A stretch of DNA of 64,000 nucleotides from Saccharopolyspora shandongensis. Lineage in GTDB: Bacteria; Actinomycetota; Actinomycetes; Mycobacteriales; Pseudonocardiaceae. Below the pieces are notes generated by a model that did no database searches, was not told where the DNA came from, and saw nothing but the letters and a program-made list of their open reading frames with translations. Positions 49,059 to 57,506 of this stretch are shown one piece after another. Position 1 is the first letter of the stretch; every line of letters starts with the position of its first letter. A program made the translations under genes and the position numbers. Location: the NCBI RefSeq assembly GCF_900106995.1, contig NZ_FNOK01000008.1, positions 1-64,000 on the forward strand, in the 5' to 3' direction.

Positions 49059-50791
49059 CGGAGTTCTCCCGTCAGGTGGTCGGCGATCGTCCGGGCGATC
49101 AGGGCCGTGGACACCGCGCCGGGATCGGGCGTGCCGATGCTGCGCTCGGCCAGCGGCCGGGCCCGTCCCTTGCGCGGCACCAGTTCCGCGGTGTTCCGGG
49201 CCGCCTCGTCGGCGGCCTCGGCGGCGCGCGACCACGCGGCGGCCGCCGGAGCACCGGCAGCGACGGCGGACAGCAGTTCGGCCCGGAACGGTTCCAGCGC
49301 GTCCACCAGCGTCTTGTCCCCGACCGCCGCGCCGCCGAGCGTCGTGATGCGCGTGGTCAGCGCGTTCACCGCTGCGGCCGCGACCTCCGCGCTGCCGCCG
49401 CGGTCGCCGAGGGCTTCGCCGGCCGCCCGGAGCCCGGCGCCCCACAAGACGCCGGACGTGCCGCCCGCGCGCGCCGCCCAGCCGTCCCCGGCGGCGACGA
49501 GGCAGTCCCCCGCTCCCGCCCCGGCCCGCTGGGCTTCCTCGGCCGCGACCAGCGCGGCACCGATGCCGCGGACCATGCCGCGGCCGTGGTCGCCGTCGCC
49601 GGCCACCGCATCGATGGCGCCCAGCTCGCTTTCCGCTCCCCCCAACGCCGAAGCCACCTGGCGCAGCGCCACGAGCACGTGCTCGGCGAGCCGGCGGGAC
49701 TCGTCCGAAGCGGGCGAATACTCCACCACCGGCTCGTCCGCCCGCGGCTCTCCCGCCTCCGGCCGGACCGCCTGCGGCTCGTCGGCCGTCCGGCCGCGCC
49801 GGAACGCCGGGGTCCACGCCGGGGCCGTCCACAGGCGTTCGAGTTCGTCGTCCAGCCACGTGACGGTGAGCGACACTCCGGCCATGTCGAGGCTCGTCAC
49901 GAACTCGCCCACCTCGGGCAGCACCGGGACGTGCCCCGACTCGCGCAGCAGCGCGGCCACCGGCCGCCACAGCACGAGCAGTTCCTCCTGCTTGACCGCG
50001 CCGAGGCCGTTGAGCAGCACCGCCACCCGCTCTCCCGCGTCCGCTGGCTTCTCGGCCAGGACCCTGCTGACGAAGTCGGCCGCGAGTTCCCCGGCCGAGG
50101 GCAGGGGAACGTCCCGCAGGCCGGGCTCGCCGTGGATGCCCAGCCCCAGGCCCATCTGCGCGTCCGGCACGCTGAACAGCGGCTCGGGCGCGCCGGGGAA
50201 GGTGCACCCGGCGAAGGCGGTGCCGATCGTGCGCGTGCGCTCGTTGGCCTTCCGGCCCACCCGCACGACCCCGGCGAGGTCCATGCCCTCTTCGGCGGCC
50301 GCGCCCATGATCTTGAAGACCGCGAAGTCGCCCGCGATCCCGCGCCGCCGCTGCGCTTCCGACTCCGGGGCGCTGGCGATGTCGTCGGTGACCACCACGT
50401 TGTCAACGGCGATCCCCTCGGCCCGCAGCCGGTCGGTGGCCAGGCCGAAGTTCATCACGTCGCCGGCGTAGTTGCCGTAGCCGAACACCACCCCGGCACC
50501 GGAGTGCGCGGCCTTCGCCACCGAGTAGGCGTCCTGCGCGGACGGCGACGTGAACAGGTTGCCGCTGACCGCCCCGTCCGCCAGGCCGGGGCCGATGATC
50601 CCGTAGAAGGCCGGGTAGTGGCCGGAGCCGCCGCCGGGCAGCACCGCGACCTTCGGGCGCTGCGGGCGGGCCCGCCGCACCGCGCCGCCCGGCACCTGCC
50701 GCACCACGTCGGCGTGCAGCTCGCAGAACCCGGCCAGCGCGTCGTCGGCGAACGCGGCCGGATCGTCCCACAGATAAGTCATGTCACCCAT
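49055..50791 (-). CDS. Dihydroxyacetone kinase-family ATP-dependent ketose kinase, DhaK-DhaL fusion
   Basis: 578 residues. The DhaK half (about 1-330) has LPGGGSGHYPAFYG near 51-64 and GLGIHGEPG, whose His (about H220) binds the ketone covalently in known enzymes. A proline/acid linker (about 335-365) joins the DhaL half with AVAGDGDHGRGM near 396-406 (Asp-rich Mg-ADP site) and GGTSGVLWG. Single-chain forms use ATP. Members phosphorylate dihydroxyacetone, erythrulose or similar short ketoses. Start at 50791 (ATG, with GAGGACGG before it) or 50782. Tightly linked to SDR and RpiB genes. Confidence 0.9.
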   Translation of the reverse strand: MGDMTYLWDDPAAFADDALAGFCELHADVVRQVPGGAVRRARPQRPKVAVLPGGGSGHYPAFYGIIGPGLADGAVSGNLFTSPSAQDAYSVAKAAHSGAGVVFGYGNYAGDVMNFGLATDRLRAEGIAVDNVVVTDDIASAPESEAQRRRGIAGDFAVFKIMGAAAEEGMDLAGVVRVGRKANERTRTIGTAFAGCTFPGAPEPLFSVPDAQMGLGLGIHGEPGLRDVPLPSAGELAADFVSRVLAEKPADAGERVAVLLNGLGAVKQEELLVLWRPVAALLRESGHVPVLPEVGEFVTSLDMAGVSLTVTWLDDELERLWTAPAWTPAFRRGRTADEPQAVRPEAGEPRADEPVVEYSPASDESRRLAEHVLVALRQVASALGGAESELGAIDAVAGDGDHGRGMVRGIGAALVAAEEAQRAGAGAGDCLVAAGDGWAARAGGTSGVLWGAGLRAAGEALGDRGGSAEVAAAAVNALTTRITTLGGAAVGDKTLVDALEPFRAELLSAVAAGAPAAAAWSRAAEAADEAARNTAELVPRKGRARPLAERSIGTPDPGAVSTALIARTIADHLTGELR

Positions 50792-50797
50792 CCGTCC

Positions 50798-51574
50798 TCA
50801 GTGGAGGAACGCCCCGCCGTTGATGTCGATCGTGGTGCCCTGCAGGTAACCGGCGTCGTCGGTGGACAGCCAGGTGATCACCGCGGCCACGTCGTCCACT
50901 GTGGCCTGGCGGCCGATCGGGATGCCGCTGGTGATGGCGTCCTCCAGCTCCGGGGTGGTCGCGCCCGCGCGGATGTCGGTGTCCACCGCGCCCGGCGCGA
51001 CGGCGTTGACGGTGATCCCGGCCGCGCCGAGCTCCTTGGCCAGCGACTTGGTGAACCCGAGGATGGCGGCCTTCGCGGCGCAGTACGGGGTCTTGCCGAA
51101 CACTCCCCCGCCCTGCTGGGCCGACACCGACGACATGGTGACGATGCGGCCCCAGCCCGCCTCGATCAGGTCCGGCAGGAACGCCTTGGTGACCAGGTAG
51201 GTGCCGGTCGCGTTGACCGCCAGCACCTTGTTCCACAGGTCGAGGGTGGTCTCCAGGAACGGCACCGGCGAGGTGATGCCCGCGATGTTGGCCAGCGCGC
51301 CGACCGCGGGCAGCCGGCCCGCGGCCACCTCGGCGCGCACCGCGTCGTAGGCGGCCTGCACCGACGGCTCGTCGGCGACGTCGATGCCGTGCGCGAACAC
51401 CGTCGCGCCGGTCTGCGCGGCGATGTCCTCGGCGGCCGCCTTCGCGGCCGGTTCGTCGAGGTCGAGCACGACGACGGCCCACCCTTCGCGGGCGTACCGC
51501 AGTGCCGCGGCCTTCCCGATGCCTCGCGGCGCGGCCGCGCCCGTCACCACCGCCGTGCGCTGGATGCTGGTCAC
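50798..51574 (-). CDS. Short-chain dehydrogenase/reductase, probable polyol or sugar dehydrogenase
   Basis: 258 residues, classical SDR. Cofactor loop TGAAAPRGIG near 11-20, acidic residue after beta-2 (VVLDLDEP) favouring NAD(H), NIAG near 96-99, and the catalytic Ser-Tyr-Lys set in MSSVSAQQG (148-155) and YCAAK (164-168). GTG at 51574, GGAGGACC upstream. Lies seven bases from the kinase gene, so its product is probably the kinase substrate. Oxidation of D-threitol to D-erythrulose, known for SDR enzymes in Mycobacterium smegmatis, would fit. Confidence 0.88.
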   Translation of the reverse strand: MTSIQRTAVVTGAAAPRGIGKAAALRYAREGWAVVVLDLDEPAAKAAAEDIAAQTGATVFAHGIDVADEPSVQAAYDAVRAEVAAGRLPAVGALANIAGITSPVPFLETTLDLWNKVLAVNATGTYLVTKAFLPDLIEAGWGRIVTMSSVSAQQGGGVFGKTPYCAAKAAILGFTKSLAKELGAAGITVNAVAPGAVDTDIRAGATTPELEDAITSGIPIGRQATVDDVAAVITWLSTDDAGYLQGTTIDINGGAFLH

Positions 51575-51599
51575 TGCTGGTCCTCCTTCGGTCGACGAA

Positions 51600-52421
51600 T
51601 CAGAGCAGGGTCGCGATGTACTCGGCGGCGCGCACCGCCGCGGCGGGCCGTTCGTCGTCGGTGACATCGCGGGTTTCGAGTTCGAGGGCGAACGATCCGC
51701 CGTAGCCGGCGGAGCGCAGCGCCTCGAACGCGGCGGGGAAATCGACCACTCCGTTGCCGATGCTGTGGTTGATCTCGCCGGGTACGGCGTCCCTGAGGTG
51801 CACGTGGGCGAGCCGCGGCCCGAACCGCAGCGCGAAGGCGGCCGGATCGCCGCCGGAGGCCACGATGTGGCTGGTGTCCAGCACGACGCCCACCGCGGGA
51901 TCCAGCCGTTCGATCAGCTTCGCGGCCAGGTCGACGTCGGCGCACAGGCGGAAGAAGTGCGGTGCTTCGACCCAGATCGCCACGTCGTGGGCGGTCGCGA
52001 GCTCGGCGGCCAGCGCGAGCTGGTCCGCGACGCGATCCAGGTCGGCGTCCAGGCCGCTCACCGGCTCGCGCGACTGGGCGCCGCACGGCAGCACCAGGGC
52101 ATCCGCGCCGCAGCCCGCGGCCAGGCCGAGCAGGCGGCGCAGGTGCGTCTCCCGCTCCCGGGCGGCGTCCGCGTCGAGCACGCGGTTGAGGTCGCCGATG
52201 TCGCCGTTGACCGACCGGACGGCGAGGCCGCCTGCCCGCACTGTCGACACCACCTCGGTCACGGCGGCCTCGGTCAGCTCGTAGGGCACGTGGTCGCACA
52301 CGCCGGGCAGCGCGCCCAGATCGATCTCCGCGAAGCCGCACCCCGCGATCACGCCGAGCGCCTCGGACAATCCGAGGTGGCGGAAGCTGATGGTCGAGCA
52401 CCCGGGCCAGCGGTCCGACAA
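51600..52421 (-). CDS. Sugar phosphate isomerase/epimerase (AP-endonuclease-2-like TIM barrel)
   Basis: 273 residues, xylose-isomerase-like TIM barrel. Putative metal ligands are the Glu of IWVEAPHF, Asp of LDTSHIVASGGDP, His of HVHLRDA and Glu of ALELETRD. Such proteins are ketose 3-epimerases, aldose isomerases or inosose dehydratases. TTG start at 52421 with strong GAGGAGG eight bases upstream. First gene of the left arm, directly behind the operator cluster. Confidence 0.85.
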   Translation of the reverse strand: MSDRWPGCSTISFRHLGLSEALGVIAGCGFAEIDLGALPGVCDHVPYELTEAAVTEVVSTVRAGGLAVRSVNGDIGDLNRVLDADAARERETHLRRLLGLAAGCGADALVLPCGAQSREPVSGLDADLDRVADQLALAAELATAHDVAIWVEAPHFFRLCADVDLAAKLIERLDPAVGVVLDTSHIVASGGDPAAFALRFGPRLAHVHLRDAVPGEINHSIGNGVVDFPAAFEALRSAGYGGSFALELETRDVTDDERPAAAVRAAEYIATLL

Positions 52422-52450
52422 GATTCCTCCTCAAACGGCGAATGCGGAGA

Positions 52451-52605
52451 TGTTAACAGCGTTCTGTCGACAGACAAGAGCATCCCGCCAAGTACAGGCA
52501 TTACCGCTCGTGACAGCAGTTTTACTCGAAATATCACTGTTGACAAACCAGCGAACAGAGCTGAATATCTCCCGCAGTGTTGACACTGCCTTGCCGGTGT
52601 CGACA
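52451..52605. promoter_or_regulatory. Cluster of TGTYGACA operator-like palindromes in divergent promoter
   Basis: Four copies of TGTYGACA lie at 52465..52472, 52538..52545, 52578..52585 and 52598..52605, plus the variant TGTTAACA at 52451..52458. The first extends to a 12-bp palindrome TCTGTCGACAGA. They sit between the divergent isomerase and MHS transporter genes in a locally AT-richer stretch. Likely binding sites for the GntR/FadR regulator of the locus. Confidence 0.7.
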
Positions 52606-52636
52606 ACGTCGAACTACCCCAATGAAGAGGTGAGTG

Positions 52637-53983
52637 ATGAGCGCGGAACCGCTGCGCATTAGCGGGCCGGTGCACGGCACACCGGACGTGCGCCGGGTGG
52701 CGTGGGGATCGACCGCGGGCGCCGTGATCGAGAGCTACGACTTCATCGGTTTCGGCACTGCCGCGGCCCTCTACTTCGGCCCCGCGTTCTTCCCGAACGC
52801 CTCACCGATCGTCGGGACGCTGTCGGCCTTCGCCACGCTCGGGGTCGGGTTCATCGCCCGGCCGCTCGGCGGCGTCATCGGCGGCCACCTGGGCGACCGG
52901 ATCGGCCGCAAGCCCGTGCTGGTCGCCTCGCTGATCGTGATGGGTCTGGCCACGTTCGCCATCGGCCTGCTGCCCACCTACGCGCAGGTCGGCGTGCTCG
53001 CCCCGGCACTGCTGGTCACCGTGCGGATCATCCAGGGCATCGCCTACGGCGCCGAATGGGGCGGGGCGATCCTCATGACCTACGAGCACGCCCCGTGGCT
53101 GCGCAAGGGCGCGTACACCGGCATCGTGCAGGCCGGCTTCCCGATCGGGCTGCTGCTGGCCAACCTCGTCTTCCTCGGCTCGGTCGCGCTGCCCGGCGAC
53201 TGGGCCTGGCGCGTGCCCTTCCTGGCCAGCCTGCTGCTGGTGATCATCGGGCTGATCGTGCGGTCGAAGGTGCCCGAGTCGCCGGTGTTCGAGGACGTCC
53301 GGGACAGCGGCGAGATCGTCAAGTCGCCGATCGTCGAGGTGATCAGGGACGACTGGCGGAACCTGCTGCGCGGCATCGGCCTGCGCATCGCCGAGACCGC
53401 GGGCTACGCCGTGGCCATCACGTACATGATCTCCTACCTGAAGTCGGAGAAGCTGGCCACCAGCGGCGAGACGATCCTGTCGCTGTGCATCGCCTCGGCG
53501 ATCGGCATCTTCGCCACGATCGGCTGGGGCCGGCTGACCGACCTGGTCGGACGGCGCCCGGTGTACATCTGGGTCTGCCTCTTCAGCGCGACCTGGGCGA
53601 TCCCGATGTTCCTGCTGGTCAACACCGGCTCGGTGCTGGCGATCATCGCCACCGTGGTCATCTCCTACGGCATCAGCCAGAACGCGCTGGCCGGCTCGCA
53701 GGGAGCCTGGTTCCCGGAGCTGTTCCAGGCGAAGACGCGCTCGTCGGGCGCCTCGCTGGCCTACCAGATCTCGGCGATGATCTCCGGCTTCACGCCGTTC
53801 GTCACCACCCTGCTGTTCCTCGCGCTCGGCTGGATGGGGCCCGCGCTGCTGTTCCTGGCCTACTCGGTGCTCGGCCTGATCGCCGCCCTGCTGACCCGCG
53901 AGACCTTCGGCAAGCGGGAGCGGCGGGAAGCGCTTCGCCGCAGCGCGGAGAACGACGATCCCCGGCCTGCCGCAGCGCACTGA
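52637..53983 (+). CDS. MHS-family (MFS) metabolite:proton symporter
   Basis: 448 residues, 12 membrane segments; GSTAGAVIESYDFIGFGTAA at helix 1, GGHLGDRIGRKPVL between helices 2 and 3, and IIQGIAYGAEWGGAILMTYE are MHS signatures. ATG at 52637 preceded by GAAGAGG (the base triplet before it, GTG, is an alternative). First gene of the right arm, facing the catabolic operon across the operator cluster, hence the likely importer of the pathway substrate or an acid derived from it. A terminator-bearing repeat follows its stop. Confidence 0.9.
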   Translation: MSAEPLRISGPVHGTPDVRRVAWGSTAGAVIESYDFIGFGTAAALYFGPAFFPNASPIVGTLSAFATLGVGFIARPLGGVIGGHLGDRIGRKPVLVASLIVMGLATFAIGLLPTYAQVGVLAPALLVTVRIIQGIAYGAEWGGAILMTYEHAPWLRKGAYTGIVQAGFPIGLLLANLVFLGSVALPGDWAWRVPFLASLLLVIIGLIVRSKVPESPVFEDVRDSGEIVKSPIVEVIRDDWRNLLRGIGLRIAETAGYAVAITYMISYLKSEKLATSGETILSLCIASAIGIFATIGWGRLTDLVGRRPVYIWVCLFSATWAIPMFLLVNTGSVLAIIATVVISYGISQNALAGSQGAWFPELFQAKTRSSGASLAYQISAMISGFTPFVTTLLFLALGWMGPALLFLAYSVLGLIAALLTRETFGKRERREALRRSAENDDPRPAAAH

Positions 53984-54192
53984 GAAGCCTGTTTCCAGGC
54001 TCGTTTTGCGTGGCGGTGCGGGTGGCGGCCCCCCTGCGGGAATTACGGTCGCCTTCTCACTGTGGGATCCCCGACTCATGAATGCCAATTCACCACGGCG
54101 GGGCTGTCCTCGCGAGAAGACACCTGAGAACCCGCGGCGGTGCCGGTTGCGTAGGTGGGCTAAGCGGCTGCGCCGCTTCAAAGACAGAACCG
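53984..54192 (+). repeat. Dispersed ~200-bp repeat element, copy 2
   Basis: Begins immediately after the MHS transporter stop codon with AGCCTG-TTTC-CAGGCT-CGTTTT (53986..54006) and ends with AAGCGGC-TGC-GCCGCTT (54162..54178). It matches copy 1 (9955..10183, minus strand) over most of its length, except for a shorter middle. The last stem differs from copy 1 by a C-G to G-C swap on both sides, so base pairing is preserved. It separates the transporter from the transketolase genes and may reduce read-through. Confidence 0.85.
53986..54006 (+). terminator. Terminator hairpin after MHS transporter
   Basis: AGCCTG-TTTC-CAGGCT followed by CGTTTT, two bases after the TGA stop. Confidence 0.65.
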
Positions 54193-54241
54193 ACTTCACC
54201 AACAGTCTCCTAGACCGCTTCCACCGCTTGAGAGGAACACG

Positions 54242-55117
54242 ATGACGATCGCCACCGGCAGCGACCTGGCGGCACGCGCCGACCGGGTGCGTGCGGCGGC
54301 CTTCCGCATGCGGCACCACGTGCTGGACATGGGCGAGGTGCAGGGCCAGGGGTACGTCGGGCAGGCGCTGGGCGTCGCCGACGTCCTCGCCGCGCTCTAC
54401 GTCGACCAGCTGCGCTTCCGCGCCGACGACCCGCACTGGCCGGAGCGGGACCGGTTCCTGCTGTCCACCGGCCACTACGCCATCGCCCTCTACGCCGCGC
54501 TCGCCGAGGCCGGCACCATCCCGGTCGGCGAGCTGGAGACCTACGGCGCCGACGGCTCCCGGCTGCCCATGTCGGGCATGGCCTCCTACACACCCGGCAT
54601 GGAGATCTCCGGCGGATCGCTCGGGCACGGCCTCACCGTCGCGGTCGGCATGGCGCTCGGCACCCGGTTGCGGGGCGAGCAGCCCCGCATCGTCAACTTC
54701 CTGTCCGACGGCGAACTGGACGAGGGCTCCACCTGGGAGGCCGCGATGGGCGCCGCCCACCACCGGCTCGGCCGGCTCCTGGCCGTCGTGGACATGAACG
54801 CGCTGCAGGCGGACGGGCCCACGAAGGGCGTGCTGGGCACCGAGCCCGCCGAGGAGAAGTGGGCTGCGGCGGGCTGGTTCACCCAGCGCGTCGACGGCAA
54901 CGACGTGCCGGCGCTGCTGCGCGCTTTCGACGCCGCCGCGCGGCGATCGGCGTCCGTCGGCGAGCCGGCGGTGATCCTCTGCGACACCAGGATCGGGCAC
55001 GGCGTCCCGCTGCTGGAGGCCAGGGAGAAGGCGCACTTCATGCGGATCGAGGAGCACGAGTGGCAGTTGTGCCGCGAGCAGCTGACCGACAACCACCCGG
55101 GAGAGCAGGCACGATGA
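54242..55117 (+). CDS. Transketolase, N-terminal (TPP pyrophosphate-binding) subunit
   Basis: 291 residues, first half of a split transketolase. FLLSTGHYAIALYAALAEAG near 72-91, ISGGSLGHGLTVAVGMALG near 122-140, and the diphosphate/Mg motif LSDGELDEGSTWEAA near 154-168 (Ser instead of the usual first Gly), ending in a conserved VDMN. ATG at 54242 directly after GAGAGGAACACG. Its stop overlaps the next start (ATGA), so both subunits are made together. Transfers two-carbon ketol units; in this locus it probably feeds C4 phosphates into the pentose phosphate pool. Confidence 0.92.
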   Translation: MTIATGSDLAARADRVRAAAFRMRHHVLDMGEVQGQGYVGQALGVADVLAALYVDQLRFRADDPHWPERDRFLLSTGHYAIALYAALAEAGTIPVGELETYGADGSRLPMSGMASYTPGMEISGGSLGHGLTVAVGMALGTRLRGEQPRIVNFLSDGELDEGSTWEAAMGAAHHRLGRLLAVVDMNALQADGPTKGVLGTEPAEEKWAAAGWFTQRVDGNDVPALLRAFDAAARRSASVGEPAVILCDTRIGHGVPLLEAREKAHFMRIEEHEWQLCREQLTDNHPGEQAR

Positions 55118-56106
55118 CCGCCACGACGCCGAAGCGGCTGACCACCTCCGCGATGATCGCCTCCTTCGCCGACCCCGGGCAGCGGACCGCCAGCGCCCCG
55201 TTCGGCCACGCGCTGGCCGCGCTCGCCGAGTCGGACGACCGGATCGTCGGGCTGACCGCCGACCTCGGCAAGTACACCGACATGCACGTGTTCGCCGAGG
55301 CCCACCCCGACCGGTTCTTCCAGATGGGCATGGCCGAGCAGCTGCTCCTCGGTGCGGCCGCCGGGATGGCCGAGGTGGGGCTCGTGCCGTTCGCGTCGAC
55401 CTACAGCGTCTTCGCCGCCCGGCGCGCCTACGACTTCCTCTGCCTGGACATCGCCGAACCGAACCTCAACGTCAACGTCGTCGGCGGGCTCCCGGGCCTG
55501 ACGACCGGGTACGGGCCCAGCCACCAGGCGACCGAGGACGTGGCGATCTTCCGCGGCATGCCGAACCTCACCATCGTCGACCCGTGCGACGCGGTGGACA
55601 TCGAGCAGGCGGTGCCGCAGCTGGCCGCCGCCGAAGGACCGACGTACCTGCGGCTGCTGCGCGGCAAGGTGCCGACCGTGCTGGACGAGTACGACTACTC
55701 GTTCCGCCTCGGCGAAGCAGCGGTGCTGCGCGGTGGTTCGGACGTCGTGTTCGTCTCAAGTGGACTGATGACGATGCGGGCGCTGCAGGCGGCGGAGGAG
55801 CTCGCGAAGCACCGCGTCGACGTCGCCGTGGTGCACGCGCCGACCATCAAGCCGTTCGACGCCGGCACCGTTCTGTCCGAAGTAGACTCTGATCGATTGG
55901 TGGTGACGCTGGAGAACCACACCGTGGTGGGCGGGCTGTTCGAGACCGTCGCCTCGGCCGTGGTGAGCCGCGGGCTCGGCAAGCGGATCGTGCCGATCGC
56001 GCTGCCCGACGCCTTCCTGGACGCCGGCGCCCTGCCGACGCTGCACGAACGCTACGGCCTCGCGACCGGCACCATCGTCGCCAAGGTCCTCGACGCCCTC
56101 GGCTGA
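55114..56106 (+). CDS. Transketolase, C-terminal (pyrimidine-binding) subunit
   Basis: 330 residues, second half of the split enzyme. The TPP-activating Glu is in MGMAEQLLLGAAAGMAEVG (about E75), followed by PFASTYSVFAARRAYDFL and GLTTGYGPSHQATEDVA, then the transketolase C-terminal domain (from about 205). ATG overlaps the upstream stop. The pair resembles split transketolases of sugar-specific catabolic clusters rather than the full-length housekeeping enzyme. Confidence 0.92.
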   Translation: MTATTPKRLTTSAMIASFADPGQRTASAPFGHALAALAESDDRIVGLTADLGKYTDMHVFAEAHPDRFFQMGMAEQLLLGAAAGMAEVGLVPFASTYSVFAARRAYDFLCLDIAEPNLNVNVVGGLPGLTTGYGPSHQATEDVAIFRGMPNLTIVDPCDAVDIEQAVPQLAAAEGPTYLRLLRGKVPTVLDEYDYSFRLGEAAVLRGGSDVVFVSSGLMTMRALQAAEELAKHRVDVAVVHAPTIKPFDAGTVLSEVDSDRLVVTLENHTVVGGLFETVASAVVSRGLGKRIVPIALPDAFLDAGALPTLHERYGLATGTIVAKVLDALG

Positions 56107-56280
56107 CCGCGACGGCCGGGATCCGGCGTCGTACCCGGTTCCCGGCCCGCAAGCCACCGCTCGCCCACAGTGGGGTGAATTGAGGGATTTTCGGCGAGAT
56201 CGCAGTGAACTCGGTGACGCACGTGCCCGGATAGGTGCGTGCGATGTGAATCTACTACGCGATTCTACGAGGTGAGTTCA

Positions 56281-56748
56281 TTGCGGAAAGCTAGCCACTG
56301 GACCCTGGCGGCCTTGGGAGCACTGTGCCTGAGCGGATCGGCCGCACTGCCGATCGCGGCAGCCGCGCCCGCTCCCCTGGAGTTCAGCAACGCGGCGGCA
56401 GGCGCGTGCCTGCAGAGCCCGGACGGCTCCGCGATCACGTTGACCGACTGCAACCCGGGCGACACCAAGCAGAACTGGTCGCGCGAGTACCTCGGCGACT
56501 CGGAGCTGATCCGGGTCAACCGCACGAACAGCTGTATGGGGCACGCGGGCGGCTCGAACGTGCGCCTGATGCCGTGCGACTCCAACGACGCGACCCAGCA
56601 GTGGCGAGTTGAAGCCGCCGACGAGGGCAACCTGCTGCACCACATGGACACCGACAGCTGCCTGGGCCACCTGGGCGGATCGGAAGTGCAACTGTTCCCC
56701 TGCGAGCCGGAGAACCCGGCGCAGCAGTGGGGCCTGACCGCGAGCTGA
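56281..56748 (+). CDS. Small secreted ricin-B-type lectin
   Basis: 155 residues. Signal peptide (HWTLAALGALCLSGSAALPI, cut near AAA-APL), then one beta-trefoil with three sequence repeats ending in QNW, QQW and QQW (TKQNWSREY, ATQQWRVEA, PAQQWGLTA), the QxW lectin signature, plus paired cysteines in each lobe. Probably binds sugars outside the cell; no catalytic domain is attached. TTG start at 56281 is chosen because GAGGTGAG lies six to eight bases upstream and the signal peptide begins there. Confidence 0.8.
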   Translation: MRKASHWTLAALGALCLSGSAALPIAAAAPAPLEFSNAAAGACLQSPDGSAITLTDCNPGDTKQNWSREYLGDSELIRVNRTNSCMGHAGGSNVRLMPCDSNDATQQWRVEAADEGNLLHHMDTDSCLGHLGGSEVQLFPCEPENPAQQWGLTAS

Positions 56749-56760
56749 CCCGAGGGCCGT

Positions 56761-56791
56761 GGGTCTTCGGGTGCCACAGCCCCGAAGACCC
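56761..56791. terminator. Bidirectional terminator
   Basis: GGGTCTTCGG (56761..56770) and CCGAAGACCC (56782..56791), between the lectin gene and the convergent response regulator. Confidence 0.8.
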
Positions 56792-56813
56792 GCGGCTCCG
56801 CCCGTCGCGACGG

Positions 56814-57506
56814 CTACGGGGTGACGAGTCCGGTCTGGTAGGCGACGACGACCAGTTGGGCGCGGTCGCGGGCACCGAGCTTCGCCATGGCGCGGCTGAC
56901 GTGGGTGCGGGCCGTGGCCGGGCTGAGGAAGAGCTCCGCACCGATCTCGTCGTTGCTCATGCCCCGGCCCACGAGCGCCAGGACCTCGCGTTCCCGTTCG
57001 GTGAGGACCGAAAGCCGGTGTTCGGCGGCCTCGCCGGCGGTCCGCCGCGCGGTGAAGTGGGCGATGAGGCGGCGCGTGATGCGCGGCGCGAGCAGGGCTT
57101 CGCCGGCGGCGACCACTCGGACGCCGTGCAGGAGCTCCGCCGGGCCCGCGTCCTTGAGCAGGAACCCGCTGGCGCCGGCCTGCAGGCCCTCGAAGACGTG
57201 GTCATCGGTGTCGTAAGTGGTCAGGATGAGGACGCGGACGTGCTGCAGCCCGTTCGCGGTGGCGATCTCCTTGGTGGCCTGGATGCCGTCCATCCCCGGC
57301 ATGCGGATGTCCATGAGCACGACGTCCGGGCGCGCGATGCGGGCCTGCTCCACGGCTTCGGCGCCGGTGGTGGCCTCCCCGACCACCACGATGTCGTCCT
57401 CGAGGTCGAGCAGGAGCTTGAAGCCGGAGCGCACCAGCTGCTCGTCGTCGGCGAGCAGCACCTTGATCGGCGCATCGCGTTTCGACGCGGCTGTCGCGGT
57501 GTTCAT
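56814..57506 (-). CDS. NarL/FixJ-family response regulator
   Basis: 230 residues: receiver domain with the phospho-accepting Asp in VVLMDIRMPGMDG (about D66), conserved Lys in FLLKDAG, and a C-terminal LuxR helix-turn-helix (about 165-225: LTEREREVLALVGRGMSNDE and SPATARTHVSRAMAKL). Its ATG overlaps the kinase stop by four bases. Partner of the kinase at 57503. Targets unknown; the small membrane protein or ABC exporter gene to the right are candidates. Confidence 0.93.
   Translation of the reverse strand: MNTATAASKRDAPIKVLLADDEQLVRSGFKLLLDLEDDIVVVGEATTGAEAVEQARIARPDVVLMDIRMPGMDGIQATKEIATANGLQHVRVLILTTYDTDDHVFEGLQAGASGFLLKDAGPAELLHGVRVVAAGEALLAPRITRRLIAHFTARRTAGEAAEHRLSVLTEREREVLALVGRGMSNDEIGAELFLSPATARTHVSRAMAKLGARDRAQLVVVAYQTGLVTP

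Noticed and set aside
49076..51664. An 862-codon open frame on the plus strand
   Set aside because: Antisense to the DhaKL and SDR genes; composition is that of a shadow frame.
52802..55096. A 764-codon open frame on the minus strand
   Set aside because: It crosses an MHS transporter, the repeat element and a transketolase gene in antisense; no domain is visible.
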